Positions 17,288 to 27,326 of a stretch of DNA of 64,000 nucleotides are shown in pieces. Every line of letters starts with the position of its first letter. Positions within the stretch are counted from its first letter, which is position 1. A program made the position numbers and the translations under genes. The notes below the pieces were generated by a model. The model saw only the letters and a program-made list of their open reading frames with translations, was not told the DNA's origin and searched no databases. The stretch comes from Actinomadura craniellae. Its GTDB lineage: Bacteria; Actinomycetota; Actinomycetes; Streptosporangiales; Streptosporangiaceae. Location of the stretch: the NCBI RefSeq assembly GCF_003289645.1, contig NZ_QLYX01000002.1:620001-684000 (forward strand). Direction: 5' to 3'.

Positions 17288-17929
17288 ATGAGTGTGAAGC
17301 TGCTCCCGATCGACGCCGGGTGGGTGCGCCGGATGGCCGTGCTGGCCGACGGGCCGTGGACCCGGGAGGTGGTGGAGTCCGCCCTCCGCGCCCATGGCTG
17401 GGCCGGGCCCGACCCCGTCGTCTGGGATCCGGGCGAGCCGCACCACCTGCCCGGCGAGGCCGGCGAGGCCGGCGACGAGGAAGAGGGTCCCACCGGCTGG
17501 AAGCTGGAGCTGGGCGAGCCGCCACCCGCCGACCCCGGCGAGGCGCCGGAGCCCCACTCCTTCGTCGCGCTGCCGTTCGCCCTGCTCTGGCCGCCGCCCG
17601 GCCTCCTCGACGACGACTGGGACGACGAGGAAGAGGAGGACGACCTCGACGAGGACTACTCCGCGGCATGGGCGCGCCGCCCCGAGGCCGGGCCGGAGGA
17701 GTTCCACGCCGAGTTCGACCGCGTCGGCACCCTGGTCAGAGAGCTGCTCGGCCCGCCCACCCGGACCTTCGGCGTCCCGGGCGACGAGGTCAGGCGGGAG
17801 ATCTGGGACCGGGGCCCGATGGCCCTCGTCCTGGCCATGGACGACGACGTCCCCACCTACTCGCACTACGACCGGATCGCCCTGACCGTCCGGCCGTCCT
17901 CCTCGGCCGGCTGGACCGAGGAGGGCTGA
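17288..17929 (+). CDS. Acidic hypothetical protein
   Basis: A 213-aa soluble protein with no recognised domain. Residues about 55-130 are low-complexity and very acidic, with runs such as DDDWDDEEEEDDLDEDY. The ends are more ordered: the start (LLPIDAGWVRRMAVLADGPWTREVVESAL) and the C-terminal third (FDRVGTLVRELLGPP, then MALVLAMDDDVPTYSHYDRIALTV) look like a mixed alpha-beta fold. No signal peptide. It may be a nucleotide- or cation-interacting or immunity-like protein, but nothing supports a choice. It is convergent with a small membrane protein gene, 12 nt between stops. Its insertion here separates priA from hisH. Confidence 0.7.
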   Translation: MSVKLLPIDAGWVRRMAVLADGPWTREVVESALRAHGWAGPDPVVWDPGEPHHLPGEAGEAGDEEEGPTGWKLELGEPPPADPGEAPEPHSFVALPFALLWPPPGLLDDDWDDEEEEDDLDEDYSAAWARRPEAGPEEFHAEFDRVGTLVRELLGPPTRTFGVPGDEVRREIWDRGPMALVLAMDDDVPTYSHYDRIALTVRPSSSAGWTEEG

Positions 17930-17941
17930 CCGGCGTCGCGG

Positions 17942-18274
17942 TCAGCGGCGCCGGTCGAAGGCCAGGGTGACGACGACCGGGACCAGCAGGACCGACAGGA
18001 GCAGCAGGGCGAAGCGAGCGGTCCAGGTCGGCAGCAGCACCCAGCCGACCACCTGCACCACGACGAAGAGCCCGAGGACGACCCGGTTCTGCACCCGGCG
18101 GCGCCGGGCCAGAACACCGCCCGGCTGCCGTCCCGGCCGAGGCACCAGCACCGCCAGCCACCGCCATCGGGCCCGCCGACGAGCCTCCCGGGCCTGGCGG
18201 GCCGCCCGCTCCGCTGCCGCCTGCTCGATGGCGGCGGCCCGCTCCGCCCGTCGCCGCGCCCGCTCCTTGCTCAC
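17942..18274 (-). CDS. Small basic membrane protein
   Basis: A 110-aa protein: an N-terminal Arg/Ala-rich helix (about residues 1-50, KERARRRAERAAAIEQ onward, likely coiled coil), then two hydrophobic segments (about 68-85 and 88-105) with short loops, ending DRRR. No family recognised. GTG 18274 is the first start after the strong terminator at 18381-18415, and no good ribosome binding site is seen. A longer frame to 18493 runs through that terminator and the candidate small RNA, so I reject it. The function is unknown. Confidence 0.65.
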   Translation of the reverse strand: MSKERARRRAERAAAIEQAAAERAARQAREARRRARWRWLAVLVPRPGRQPGGVLARRRRVQNRVVLGLFVVVQVVGWVLLPTWTARFALLLLSVLLVPVVVTLAFDRRR

Positions 18275-18380
18275 TCGCGGAAGGTAACACCATCGGTGCC
18301 CACCTCCCGACCACGCCTGAACCCGTTGTGCATTTCCGTCCGATACCACCGAGCCCATGGCCTCGGTACGCGGAACTCGT

Positions 18381-18415
18381 CGAAAAACGCCGGGGAGCGT
18401 GAGCTCCCCGGCGTT
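18381..18415 (-). terminator. Rho-independent terminator after hisH / candidate sRNA
   Basis: Perfect 13-bp stem (18386-18398 with 18403-18415), a 4-nt loop, and TTTTT on the minus strand directly after. It is the best intrinsic terminator in the window. It ends transcription coming from hisH and the small-RNA candidate. Confidence 0.9.
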
Positions 18416-18459
18416 GCAATACGTGAAGGAGGCAAGAGCCTTCACGGCGGCACAATGAC
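18381..18459 (-). ncRNA. Candidate small RNA, two hairpins plus terminator
   Basis: On the minus strand, TTGGAC (18493-18488), a 17-nt spacer and TAGAAC (18470-18465) look like a vegetative promoter inside the gap after hisH, predicting a start near 18458. The transcript of about 78 nt would fold into an 8-bp hairpin (CGTGAAGG / CCTTCACG at 18422-18446, 9-nt loop) and then the 13-bp terminator hairpin. There is no conserved ORF. Two-hairpin architecture with a terminator resembles the actinobacterial 6C/B11 small RNAs, but the C-rich loops of that family are not seen. It may instead be only the hisH 3' untranslated region. Confidence 0.4.
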
Positions 18460-18523
18460 CCTTGGTTCTACACCGATCGCATACCGTGTCCAACTCCCGC
18501 CGGAGAGACGAGCGGCATGATCG

Positions 18524-19149
18524 TCAGAGTGTGGTGAGCCAGTTGTGCAGCAGGTGGGCGCCGGCGTCGCCGGACTTCTCCGGGTGGAACTGGGTGGCGC
18601 ACAGGGCGCCGTTCTCGACGGCGGCGACGAAGCGGTCGCCGTGTTCGGCCCAGGTGACCAGGGGCGGGGTGAGGCGGCCGGGGGGCAGTTCCCAGGTGCG
18701 CGCCGCGTAGGAGTGCACGAAGTAGAAACGGGTGCCCGCGTCCAGGCCGCCGAACAGCACCGAGCCCGCGGGGGCCTCGACGGTGTTCCAGCCCATGTGC
18801 GGCAGCACGGGGGCGTTCAGGCGGTCGACGACGCCGGGCCACTCGGCGCAGCCCTCGGTGGTGACGCCGTGCTCGACGCCCTTCTCGAACAGGATCTGCA
18901 TGCCGACGCAGATGCCCAGCACCGGGCGGCCGCCGGCCAGCCGGCGGCCGATGATCTGCTCGCCGCGGACCGCCCGCAGGCCCGCCATGCACGCGGCGAA
19001 CGCGCCCACACCCGGCACCACCAGGCCGTCGGCGGCCAGCGCCGCGTCCATGTCGGAGGTGACGGTGACGTCCGCACCGGCCCGGGCCACCGCCCGCTCG
19101 GCCGAGCGCAGGTTGCCCGACCCGTAGTCCAGGACGACGACCTTCGGCT

Positions 19150-19153
<4 letters not shown>
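18524..19153 (-). CDS. hisH: Imidazole glycerol phosphate synthase, glutaminase subunit
   Basis: Class I glutamine amidotransferase of 209 aa that supplies ammonia to HisF. The triad is clear: nucleophile Cys in GICVGMQ (near residue 83) and His/Glu in QFHPEKSG (near 192-194). [10 protein letters not shown] at the start and YFVHSYA are further family marks. GTG 19153 overlaps the hisB stop by GTGA. It is the last gene of the hisDCBH run; the strong terminator at 18381-18415 then separates it from priA-hisF. Confidence 0.97.
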
Positions 19154-22132
<2,979 letters not shown>

Positions 22133-22141
22133 CCGCCCAGT

Positions 22142-22972
22142 CTACGGAACCCGGCCCTCCGCGGGTGCGAGCACGCCGCTCAGGAAGGTGACCGCCGCAC
22201 CGGTCAGCAGCACCCGATCCCCGGCCAGGGCGACCTTCACGGTGCCGCCGCGCGCCGACAACTGGCGGCCGGTCAGCGTGTCGCGGCCGAGCCGAGCCGC
22301 CCAGTACGGGGCGAGCATGCAGTGCGCCGAACCGGTGACCGGGTCCTCGGGGACGCCGACCCGCGGGGCGAAGAAGCGGGACACGAAGTCCACCGGGTCC
22401 ACCGGGTCCGTGGCGTCCCCGGGAGCGGTGACGCAGATCCCCCGCGCGTCGAACGCGGCCAGCGCGTCCAGGTCGGGCGCGAGCGCGCGCACCGTCGCCG
22501 CGTCGGCGACCTCGGCCAGCAGGTCGTCCTGCCCGTTGCGGCCGGTCCACCGGAGCGCGGCGCCCAGCGCGGCGGCCAGGCCCTCCGGGGGCTCGACCGC
22601 GGTGGCAGATGCGGCGGGGAAGTCCATTTCGAGGCCGCCGGGCGCCCGCCGCACCACGAGCGTCCCGCTGGCGCGGGTGGCGAACCGGATCGGGCGGTCC
22701 GCGGATACCGCCCCCGTCTCGTACAGCACGTGCGCGGCGGCGAGGGTGGCGTGGCCGCACAGGTCCACCTCGACGACCGGAGTGAACCAACGCAGTTCGT
22801 AGTCGGCCTCCGGCGGGTCGAGGGGCCGGACGAAGGCGGTCTCGGAGTGCCGCATCTCGGCGGCGACCCGCTGCATCCAGCCGGAGCCCACCGGTTCCTC
22901 CGGCAGGCACACCCCGGCCGGGTTGCCCGCGAAGGGGCGGTCAGTGAACGAGTCGACGACGAAGATGCGCAT
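22142..22972 (-). CDS. PhzF-family isomerase/epimerase-like protein
   Basis: A 276-aa protein with the diaminopimelate-epimerase-like double hotdog fold of PhzF. Marks: FTDRPFAGNPAGVCLP at the N-terminus, MRHSETAFV with the catalytic-type Glu, VDLCGHATLAAAHVL, and DPVTGSAHCMLAPYWA. The substrate is unknown; most PhzF relatives outside phenazine clusters are uncharacterised. The ATG at 22972 follows minus-strand TACCGT by 7 nt, giving a leaderless message that would run on into hisD only 9 nt away. That link to the his operon is seen in the layout; any metabolic link is inference. Confidence 0.9.
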   Translation of the reverse strand: MRIFVVDSFTDRPFAGNPAGVCLPEEPVGSGWMQRVAAEMRHSETAFVRPLDPPEADYELRWFTPVVEVDLCGHATLAAAHVLYETGAVSADRPIRFATRASGTLVVRRAPGGLEMDFPAASATAVEPPEGLAAALGAALRWTGRNGQDDLLAEVADAATVRALAPDLDALAAFDARGICVTAPGDATDPVDPVDFVSRFFAPRVGVPEDPVTGSAHCMLAPYWAARLGRDTLTGRQLSARGGTVKVALAGDRVLLTGAAVTFLSGVLAPAEGRVP

Positions 22973-22979
22973 GCGGCCG

Positions 22980-23040
22980 ACGGTAGCCCGGCCGCTCCCG
23001 CCGAGCCAGCCGTGAGGCGCGGCGCGCTCCGGCGTACGCT
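22980..23040. promoter_or_regulatory. Divergent leaderless promoters of phzF-his operon and LON-like gene
   Basis: Minus-strand TACCGT (22980-22985) lies 7 nt before the phzF ATG, and plus-strand TACGCT (23035-23040) lies 6 nt before GTG 23047. The 74-bp gap shows no obvious operator. Confidence 0.5.
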
Positions 23041-23046
23041 GGCGAG

Positions 23047-23709
23047 GTGACCGAACGGCTACCGCTGTTTCCGCTGGGCACCGTGCTGTTCCCGGGACTG
23101 GTGCTGCCGCTGCACATCTTCGAGGACCGGTACCGGCTGCTGGTGCGCGACCTGCTGGACCTGCCCGAACCGCGCCGGTTCGGGGTCGTCTCGGTCGAGC
23201 CCGGCCACCGGGCCGGGCCGGGTGATGATCCCCGGTTCGCGGCGGTGGGCTGCACCGCCGTCCTGCACACGGTGACGCCGCGCGACGACGGGCGCTTCGA
23301 CATCGTCACCGTCGGCGGGCGCCGGTTCCGGATCAGGGACGTGGACGGCTCCGCACCCTACCTGCGCGCCGAGGTGGACTTCCCGCCGGACGGGCCGGGC
23401 GCCGAGCCGGATGCCGTCGCGCGGCGGGTCGTCGCCCTGTTCCGGCGGTACCAGGACCGGCTGGCGGCGTTCGGCGGTGAGCCGGCCGCGCCGTTCGACC
23501 CGCCCGGCGATCCGGTGCGGCTGTCCTACCTGGTCGCCGCCGCGATGGTGCTCGACCGCGACGAGAAGCAGCGGCTGCTGGAGGCGCCCGACGCGACGGC
23601 CCGGCTGCGCGCCGAGGAGGACCTGCTCGGCCGGGAGAACCGGCTGCTGGAGGCGCTGCCGACGGTGCCCGCCACCGGGTTCATCGACGGTGGGGCGCAT
23701 CCCAACTAA
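23047..23709 (+). CDS. LON substrate-binding-domain protein (stand-alone)
   Basis: A 220-aa protein consisting only of the N-terminal substrate-binding domain of Lon proteases, with no ATPase or protease part. Typical start LPLFPLGTVLFPGLVLPLHIFEDRYRLLVRDLL, then FGVVSVEPG, GCTAVLHTV and the mixed beta sheet; the C-terminal part is helical (VARRVVALFRRYQDRL, YLVAAAMVLDRDEKQRLLE). It probably binds unfolded or client proteins; the partner is not known. GTG 23047 is at leaderless distance from TACGCT. It is followed by the YbaK gene after 40 nt, with a separate -10 box. Confidence 0.9.
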   Translation: MTERLPLFPLGTVLFPGLVLPLHIFEDRYRLLVRDLLDLPEPRRFGVVSVEPGHRAGPGDDPRFAAVGCTAVLHTVTPRDDGRFDIVTVGGRRFRIRDVDGSAPYLRAEVDFPPDGPGAEPDAVARRVVALFRRYQDRLAAFGGEPAAPFDPPGDPVRLSYLVAAAMVLDRDEKQRLLEAPDATARLRAEEDLLGRENRLLEALPTVPATGFIDGGAHPN

Positions 23710-23737
23710 TGGGGTGCGACCGCGGATCGGCTGCGGG

Positions 23738-23743
23738 CAGACT
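23738..23743 (+). promoter_or_regulatory. -10-like CAGACT before ybaK
   Basis: CAGACT ends 6 nt before ATG 23750, matching the leaderless spacing seen elsewhere, but the first base is not T. Confidence 0.35.
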
Positions 23744-23749
23744 CCCGCC

Positions 23750-24235
23750 ATGAGCTCCAAGGCCAAAGGCACCCCGGCGACCGTCGCCGCCGGGCGGGCC
23801 GGCATCGCGTACACCCTGCACCCCTACGAGGTCGGCCCAGGCGGCGAGTCCTACGGCGAGGCCGTCGCCGACGCGCTGGGCGTACCGCGGGAACGGCTCT
23901 TCAAGACCCTGCTGGCCGAGGTGGACGGGCGGCTGACCGTGGGGGTGGTGCCGGTCTCGGCCTCGCTCGACCTGAAGGCGCTGGCCGGAGCGGCGGGCGG
24001 CAAGCGGGCGAAGATGGCCGACCCGCAGGTCGCCGAGCGCGCCACGGGGTACGTGGTCGGCGGGATCAGCCCGCTGGGCCAGCGCAGGCGGCTTCCCACG
24101 ATCGTGGACGAGTCGGCCTCAGGGTTCGCGACCGTCTACGTCTCGGCGGGGCGGCGCGGTCTGCAGATCGAGCTCTCCCCCGCCGACCTGATCAGGCTCA
24201 CCGGAGCCGCCGTCGCCGCCGTCGCCCGGGTCTAG
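23750..24235 (+). CDS. ybaK: Cys-tRNA(Pro)/Cys-tRNA(Cys) deacylase YbaK
   Basis: Trans-editing enzyme that hydrolyses Cys wrongly attached to tRNA-Pro. The 161-aa single domain matches YbaK: YTLHPYE early, ALGVPRERLFKTLLAEVDG with the conserved Lys, VVPVSASLDLKALA, KRAKMADPQVAERATGYVVGGISPLGQRRRLPTIVDE, and the closing GLQIELSPADLI. The C-terminal 117 nt overlap the tail of the opposite-strand DUF2567-like gene. Both C-termini are open, but the YbaK end is conserved and sure. Confidence 0.93.
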   Translation: MSSKAKGTPATVAAGRAGIAYTLHPYEVGPGGESYGEAVADALGVPRERLFKTLLAEVDGRLTVGVVPVSASLDLKALAGAAGGKRAKMADPQVAERATGYVVGGISPLGQRRRLPTIVDESASGFATVYVSAGRRGLQIELSPADLIRLTGAAVAAVARV

Positions 24236-24790
24236 CCGGCCGAACACCGCCTCCAGCGTCCCGTACCCGGCCACGGCGGCGAGCGCCCACAGCACCATCA
24301 GCCCGCGGGCGTGCAGGTCGACGGCGGCGACGACGACGTCACCGTCGGCCGCGGCCCGCAGCGCCCTCTGGTACTCCTCCAGGCCGGCGTAGTGGCCCGC
24401 CTGCCAGGCGAGCCAGGCGGCCAGCAGCCCTCCGGCGAGCAGGCCGAGCAGCACGGGGACGTCCTTCCAGGTGTCCGGTCTGCGGACCGGCACGTCCTCG
24501 CCGGGGGTGCCCGGCCCGTGGTCCCGGCCGTCGGTGCGCCGGGCGACCCGGTAGGCGACGAGTGCGCTCAGCAGGCCGGCGACCAGGGTGAGCGCGGCGT
24601 ACCGCCCGTCGGTGCCGATCATGGCCTGCGACTCGGGGTCGGCCGGGAAACGCTCGCCGTCCAGCACGATCTCCCGGACCGGCGGCGCGATCGCCGCCCA
24701 CCACCATCCGAGAGGCGGGCCGAGCAGCGCGAGCACCGTGGTCGTCGCCAACCAGGCCCGCACCCGCCGCGGCCAGTCTCGCCCACCCAA
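24119..24790 (-). CDS. DUF2567-like membrane protein
   Basis: A 223-aa membrane protein with four hydrophobic segments (about residues 10-30, 60-77, 105-125 and 155-172) and the family-type opening TTVLALLGPPLGWWWAAIAP followed by an extracellular loop with DGERFPADPESQAMIGTDGRYAALTL. The function is unknown. No ATG is available before the plus-strand gene at 24905; TTG 24790 (preceded by AGGAG at 9 nt) or a GTG at 24763 must be used, so the start is uncertain. The last 39 residues, low-complexity and acidic, lie antisense to the ybaK 3' end. Confidence 0.68.
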   Translation of the reverse strand: MGGRDWPRRVRAWLATTTVLALLGPPLGWWWAAIAPPVREIVLDGERFPADPESQAMIGTDGRYAALTLVAGLLSALVAYRVARRTDGRDHGPGTPGEDVPVRRPDTWKDVPVLLGLLAGGLLAAWLAWQAGHYAGLEEYQRALRAAADGDVVVAAVDLHARGLMVLWALAAVAGYGTLEAVFGRLDPGDGGDGGSGEPDQVGGGELDLQTAPPRRDVDGREP

Positions 24791-24891
24791 CCGAACACGC
24801 TCCTGCCCGCCGTCCCATGTACCTTTACGGCAGCGTAACGCGCGATCGATCACCCTTCGGTTCTGGCCCGAAAGGCGCCCCCGAGCTGAGA

Positions 24892-24897
24892 TAATGT
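24892..24897 (+). promoter_or_regulatory. -10 box TAATGT, leaderless promoter of DUF6882 gene
   Basis: TAATGT is followed by 7 nt and ATG 24905. It is one of the best -10 matches in the window. Confidence 0.5.
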
Positions 24898-24904
24898 GCC
24901 CGAC

Positions 24905-25630
24905 ATGTCTGGATTCAGCCCGGCCTTCGAACGCCTCGGTGCGGCCCTGGCCGCAGTGGTCCTGCAGCAGCAGGAAACCCTGGCGGAATTCCTCCCGCGG
25001 GAGGACTGGAACGCCGATCTGACCGCCCGGACGTACAGTAGCGGCGGTGTCACCGTACGGGTCTCCCTGCTGGGCAGCTACGCCGTCCACGAACGCACCT
25101 GGCTGTGGGGCTGGGCCAACCACCAGTTCGGCGACGAGCACCCCTCGGTGGCACCCACCCTGGCGGTGCGGGAGGCCGGCGAGCGGCTGGGCATCCCGGA
25201 GTTCACCACCCCCGAGGTGGACCTGTCCTGGTACGAGGGCCCGGCCGCGCACGGCGGCGAGCTGATCGCCATGGCCGCGGCCGGGATCCTGGGCGGAGCA
25301 GGCTACATCGGGGCCGGTTACGACGGTGGTTCGGCCTACCTGCACGTGGACGACCCACAGGTGCCGCGCGCCGGTTGGGACCCGGTCACCACGCCCCGGC
25401 TGATCGTGAATGCCGCGACGCTGTTCCCGACCGCCTCCGACCTGACGTTGGCCCGGTACCTCAGCCACCACCGGGTGCCCTACCGGCAGGCGCCCGGCCT
25501 GATCGAGGCCCGCCCGGCGGGCGGCGGGACCGTCCGCGCCACGTTCGACGACTTCGGCCGGCTCACCGGCTGGAACGCCCGGATCCCCCCGGCTCCGACC
25601 GGGCCGGCCGCCGCGGGGCAGCCGCTGTAG
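24905..25630 (+). CDS. DUF6882-like protein
   Basis: A 241-aa soluble protein matching DUF6882 by its LGSYAVHERTWLWGWAN block (residues about 55-72) and the following GWANHQFGDEHPSV region. The family is common in bacteria and often tied to stress or toxin-immunity gene sets, but its activity is unknown. The N-terminal helix (AFERLGAALAAVVLQQQETLAEF) and the middle glycine-rich GAGYIGAGYDGGSAYLHVDDPQ are ordered; the C-terminus is Pro/Ala-rich. No signal peptide. It is a single-gene transcript from a leaderless promoter. Confidence 0.78.
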   Translation: MSGFSPAFERLGAALAAVVLQQQETLAEFLPREDWNADLTARTYSSGGVTVRVSLLGSYAVHERTWLWGWANHQFGDEHPSVAPTLAVREAGERLGIPEFTTPEVDLSWYEGPAAHGGELIAMAAAGILGGAGYIGAGYDGGSAYLHVDDPQVPRAGWDPVTTPRLIVNAATLFPTASDLTLARYLSHHRVPYRQAPGLIEARPAGGGTVRATFDDFGRLTGWNARIPPAPTGPAAAGQPL

Positions 25631-25891
25631 CCCGGGCCGTCCAGGGTCCGTTGTTCCCGGCCCGCCCCCGGCGCTCCGGATCTCCGGCATACCCGGCATG
25701 AAGGTCACAGCGAGTCAAATTCCAGCCACGGAATGCTCCGGCCTCCGGCACGCCGTTCCCCTTGGGGCCCCTCTTGGAACCGGATCCGCCACGACACGCC
25801 GATGCGCAGTTGACCTGCGGATTTAAACGGACGAACAGGTTATTTCGGACGAAACGCGGTAGGGCCTATCGAACAAGAAGGGGGAACGAAC
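25631..25891 (+). promoter_or_regulatory. Intergenic region: weak terminator and candidate stress promoter
   Basis: The 261-bp gap holds a 7-bp hairpin (25633-25639 with 25658-25664) that may end the DUF6882 message. Near the next gene lies GGTTAT (25838-25843), a 14-nt spacer and CGGTAG (25857-25862), a loose match to the actinobacterial SigB/SigH-type GTTT-N14-16-GGGTAT pattern. TTGACC at 25810 has no good -10 at the right distance. AAGAAGGGGG before ATG 25892 is the ribosome binding site. Confidence 0.35.
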
Positions 25892-26758
25892 ATGATCACG
25901 CAGGAACAGATTCCCAAGGTCTTGGACCATACGGTCTACGACACCAACGGCGACAAGATCGGCGACATCCGGCACGTCTTCCTCGACGACGCCACCGGCC
26001 GTCCGGAGTGGCTGTGCGTCAGGACGGGGCTGTTCGGCACCAGGGAGACCTTCGTCCCGACCCGCTCCGCGGAACTGGTCTCCGACCACGTGGAGGTCGG
26101 CTACGACAAGGACCGCATCAGGCACGCGCCCCACGTGGACGTGGACGCCCGCGGGCACCTGTCCGCCGCCGAGGAACGCGAGCTCTACCAGTACTACGAC
26201 ATCGACTGGACCTGGGAGTCCGCCGACCGGCCGGGCGGAGCGGCCGAGCCCGGTGGCGGGCCCGCCCGGGCACGCGAGGGCGGCCGGCACGAACGAGGGC
26301 GCCCCCAGGCCGAGAGCGGCCGCCACGAGCGGGGCCGTCCAGGTGCCGAGAGCGCCGGCCTGCAAGGCCCCGCGATGACCCGTTCCGAGGAGCACCTGCG
26401 GGTCAGCACCGAAAGCCACGAGGCCGGCCGGGCACGGCTGCACAAATACGTGGTCACCGAACAGGAGCAGGTCACCGTCCCGGTCTCGCACGAGGAAGTA
26501 CGGCTCGAACGCGAGCCGATCACCCCGGAGAACCGGGACGCCGCGCTGAGCGGCCCGGAGATCTCCGAGGCCGAGCAGGAGATCATCCTGACCGAGGAGC
26601 AGGTCGTGGTCTCCAAGGAGACCACGCCGGTCGAGCGGGTCCGGGCCACCAAAGAAAGGATCGTCGAGCAGGAAACCGTCGGCGGAGAGGTCCGCAAGGA
26701 ACGCATCGAACTCGAGGTCGACGAGGAGACCGGCCGTAAGCGGCCGAAGAACCGCTGA
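25892..26758 (+). CDS. PRC-barrel and DUF2382 stress protein
   Basis: A 288-aa two-domain protein. The PRC barrel (about residues 8-85) starts LDHTVYDTNGDKIGDIRHVFLDD, the small beta-barrel also found in RimM and photosynthetic reaction centre H subunit. The C-terminal DUF2382 (YsnF/AvaK-type, about 180-285) has KYVVTEQEQVTVPVSHEEVRLEREP and the VEQETVGGEVRKERIELEVDEE ending. The linker holds two near-identical 12-residue units (GRHERGRPQAES, GRHERGRPGAES). Relatives are general-stress genes in actinomycetes; the exact role is unknown. ATG 25892 has a strong AAGGGGG site. A SigB-like promoter is possible. Confidence 0.9.
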   Translation: MITQEQIPKVLDHTVYDTNGDKIGDIRHVFLDDATGRPEWLCVRTGLFGTRETFVPTRSAELVSDHVEVGYDKDRIRHAPHVDVDARGHLSAAEERELYQYYDIDWTWESADRPGGAAEPGGGPARAREGGRHERGRPQAESGRHERGRPGAESAGLQGPAMTRSEEHLRVSTESHEAGRARLHKYVVTEQEQVTVPVSHEEVRLEREPITPENRDAALSGPEISEAEQEIILTEEQVVVSKETTPVERVRATKERIVEQETVGGEVRKERIELEVDEETGRKRPKNR

Positions 26759-26793
26759 CCGGAAGACCCGCGAGGCGGGAACGGCCGAAGTCC

Positions 26794-26830
26794 CCGGCCC
26801 GCCGCCCCTCCGCGCCGGGCGGCGGGCCGG
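26794..26830. terminator. Bidirectional hairpin terminator
   Basis: A perfect 14-bp GC stem (26794-26807 with 26817-26830) and 9-nt loop lie between the convergent PRC-barrel and maoC stop codons. There is no T-run; it likely serves both strands. Confidence 0.75.
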
Positions 26831-26859
26831 GCCTTCCGGCCCGGCCGCCGGGGTGCGCG

Positions 26860-27312
26860 TCAGGGCACGATGAGGGCAAGCACCTCCGCCACGCAGGCCG
26901 GCTTGGCCCCGCCTTCGATCTCGATGGTGTGCCGCACGGTGGTGCGCACCCCCTGGGCGGTGGTCACCGCCTCGATCAGCTCCGCGGTGGAGCGGACCCG
27001 CGAGCCGACCGGCACCGGGCTGGGGAAGCGCACCTTGTTGACGCCGTAGTTCACGCCCATCCGGATGCCCTGTACCCGGAAGATCTCCGAGGACAGGACG
27101 GGGATCAGCGACAGCGTCAGGTAGCCGTGCGCGATGGGGCCGCCGAACGGGCCGGCCGCGGCGCGCTCGGGGTCCACATGGATCCACTGGTGGTCGCCGG
27201 TGGCCTCGGCGAACTGGTTCACCTGCTCCTGGGTCACCGTGCGCCACGCGCTGGAGCCCAGCGTCTCGCCCACGGCGGCCTTCAACTCGTCGAGGTCGGT
27301 GAAGACGCGCAT
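26860..27312 (-). CDS. MaoC-family (R)-hydratase
   Basis: Hotdog-fold enoyl-CoA hydratase of 150 aa. The hydratase-2 motif is complete: FAEATGDHQWIHVDPERAAAGPFGGPIAHGYLTLSL, with the Asp/His pair, then RMGVNYGVNKVRFPSPVPVGSRVR. It adds water to trans-2-enoyl-CoA to give (R)-3-hydroxyacyl-CoA. It lies 15 nt after fabG with its own AGGGA site, so fabG and maoC form an operon for (R)-3-hydroxyacyl metabolism (fatty acid breakdown, polyhydroxyalkanoate or polyketide-type chemistry; the route is inference). Confidence 0.92.
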   Translation of the reverse strand: MRVFTDLDELKAAVGETLGSSAWRTVTQEQVNQFAEATGDHQWIHVDPERAAAGPFGGPIAHGYLTLSLIPVLSSEIFRVQGIRMGVNYGVNKVRFPSPVPVGSRVRSTAELIEAVTTAQGVRTTVRHTIEIEGGAKPACVAEVLALIVP

Positions 27313-27326
27313 GCTCGTCCCTCCCG

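Noticed and set aside
17942-18493. Longer start (ATG 18493) for the small membrane protein, giving a Cys-rich start MDTVCDRCRTKGHC
   Set aside because: The extension runs through a strong Rho-independent terminator and a likely promoter/sRNA; GTG 18274 gives a compact protein. The CxxC start may be chance.
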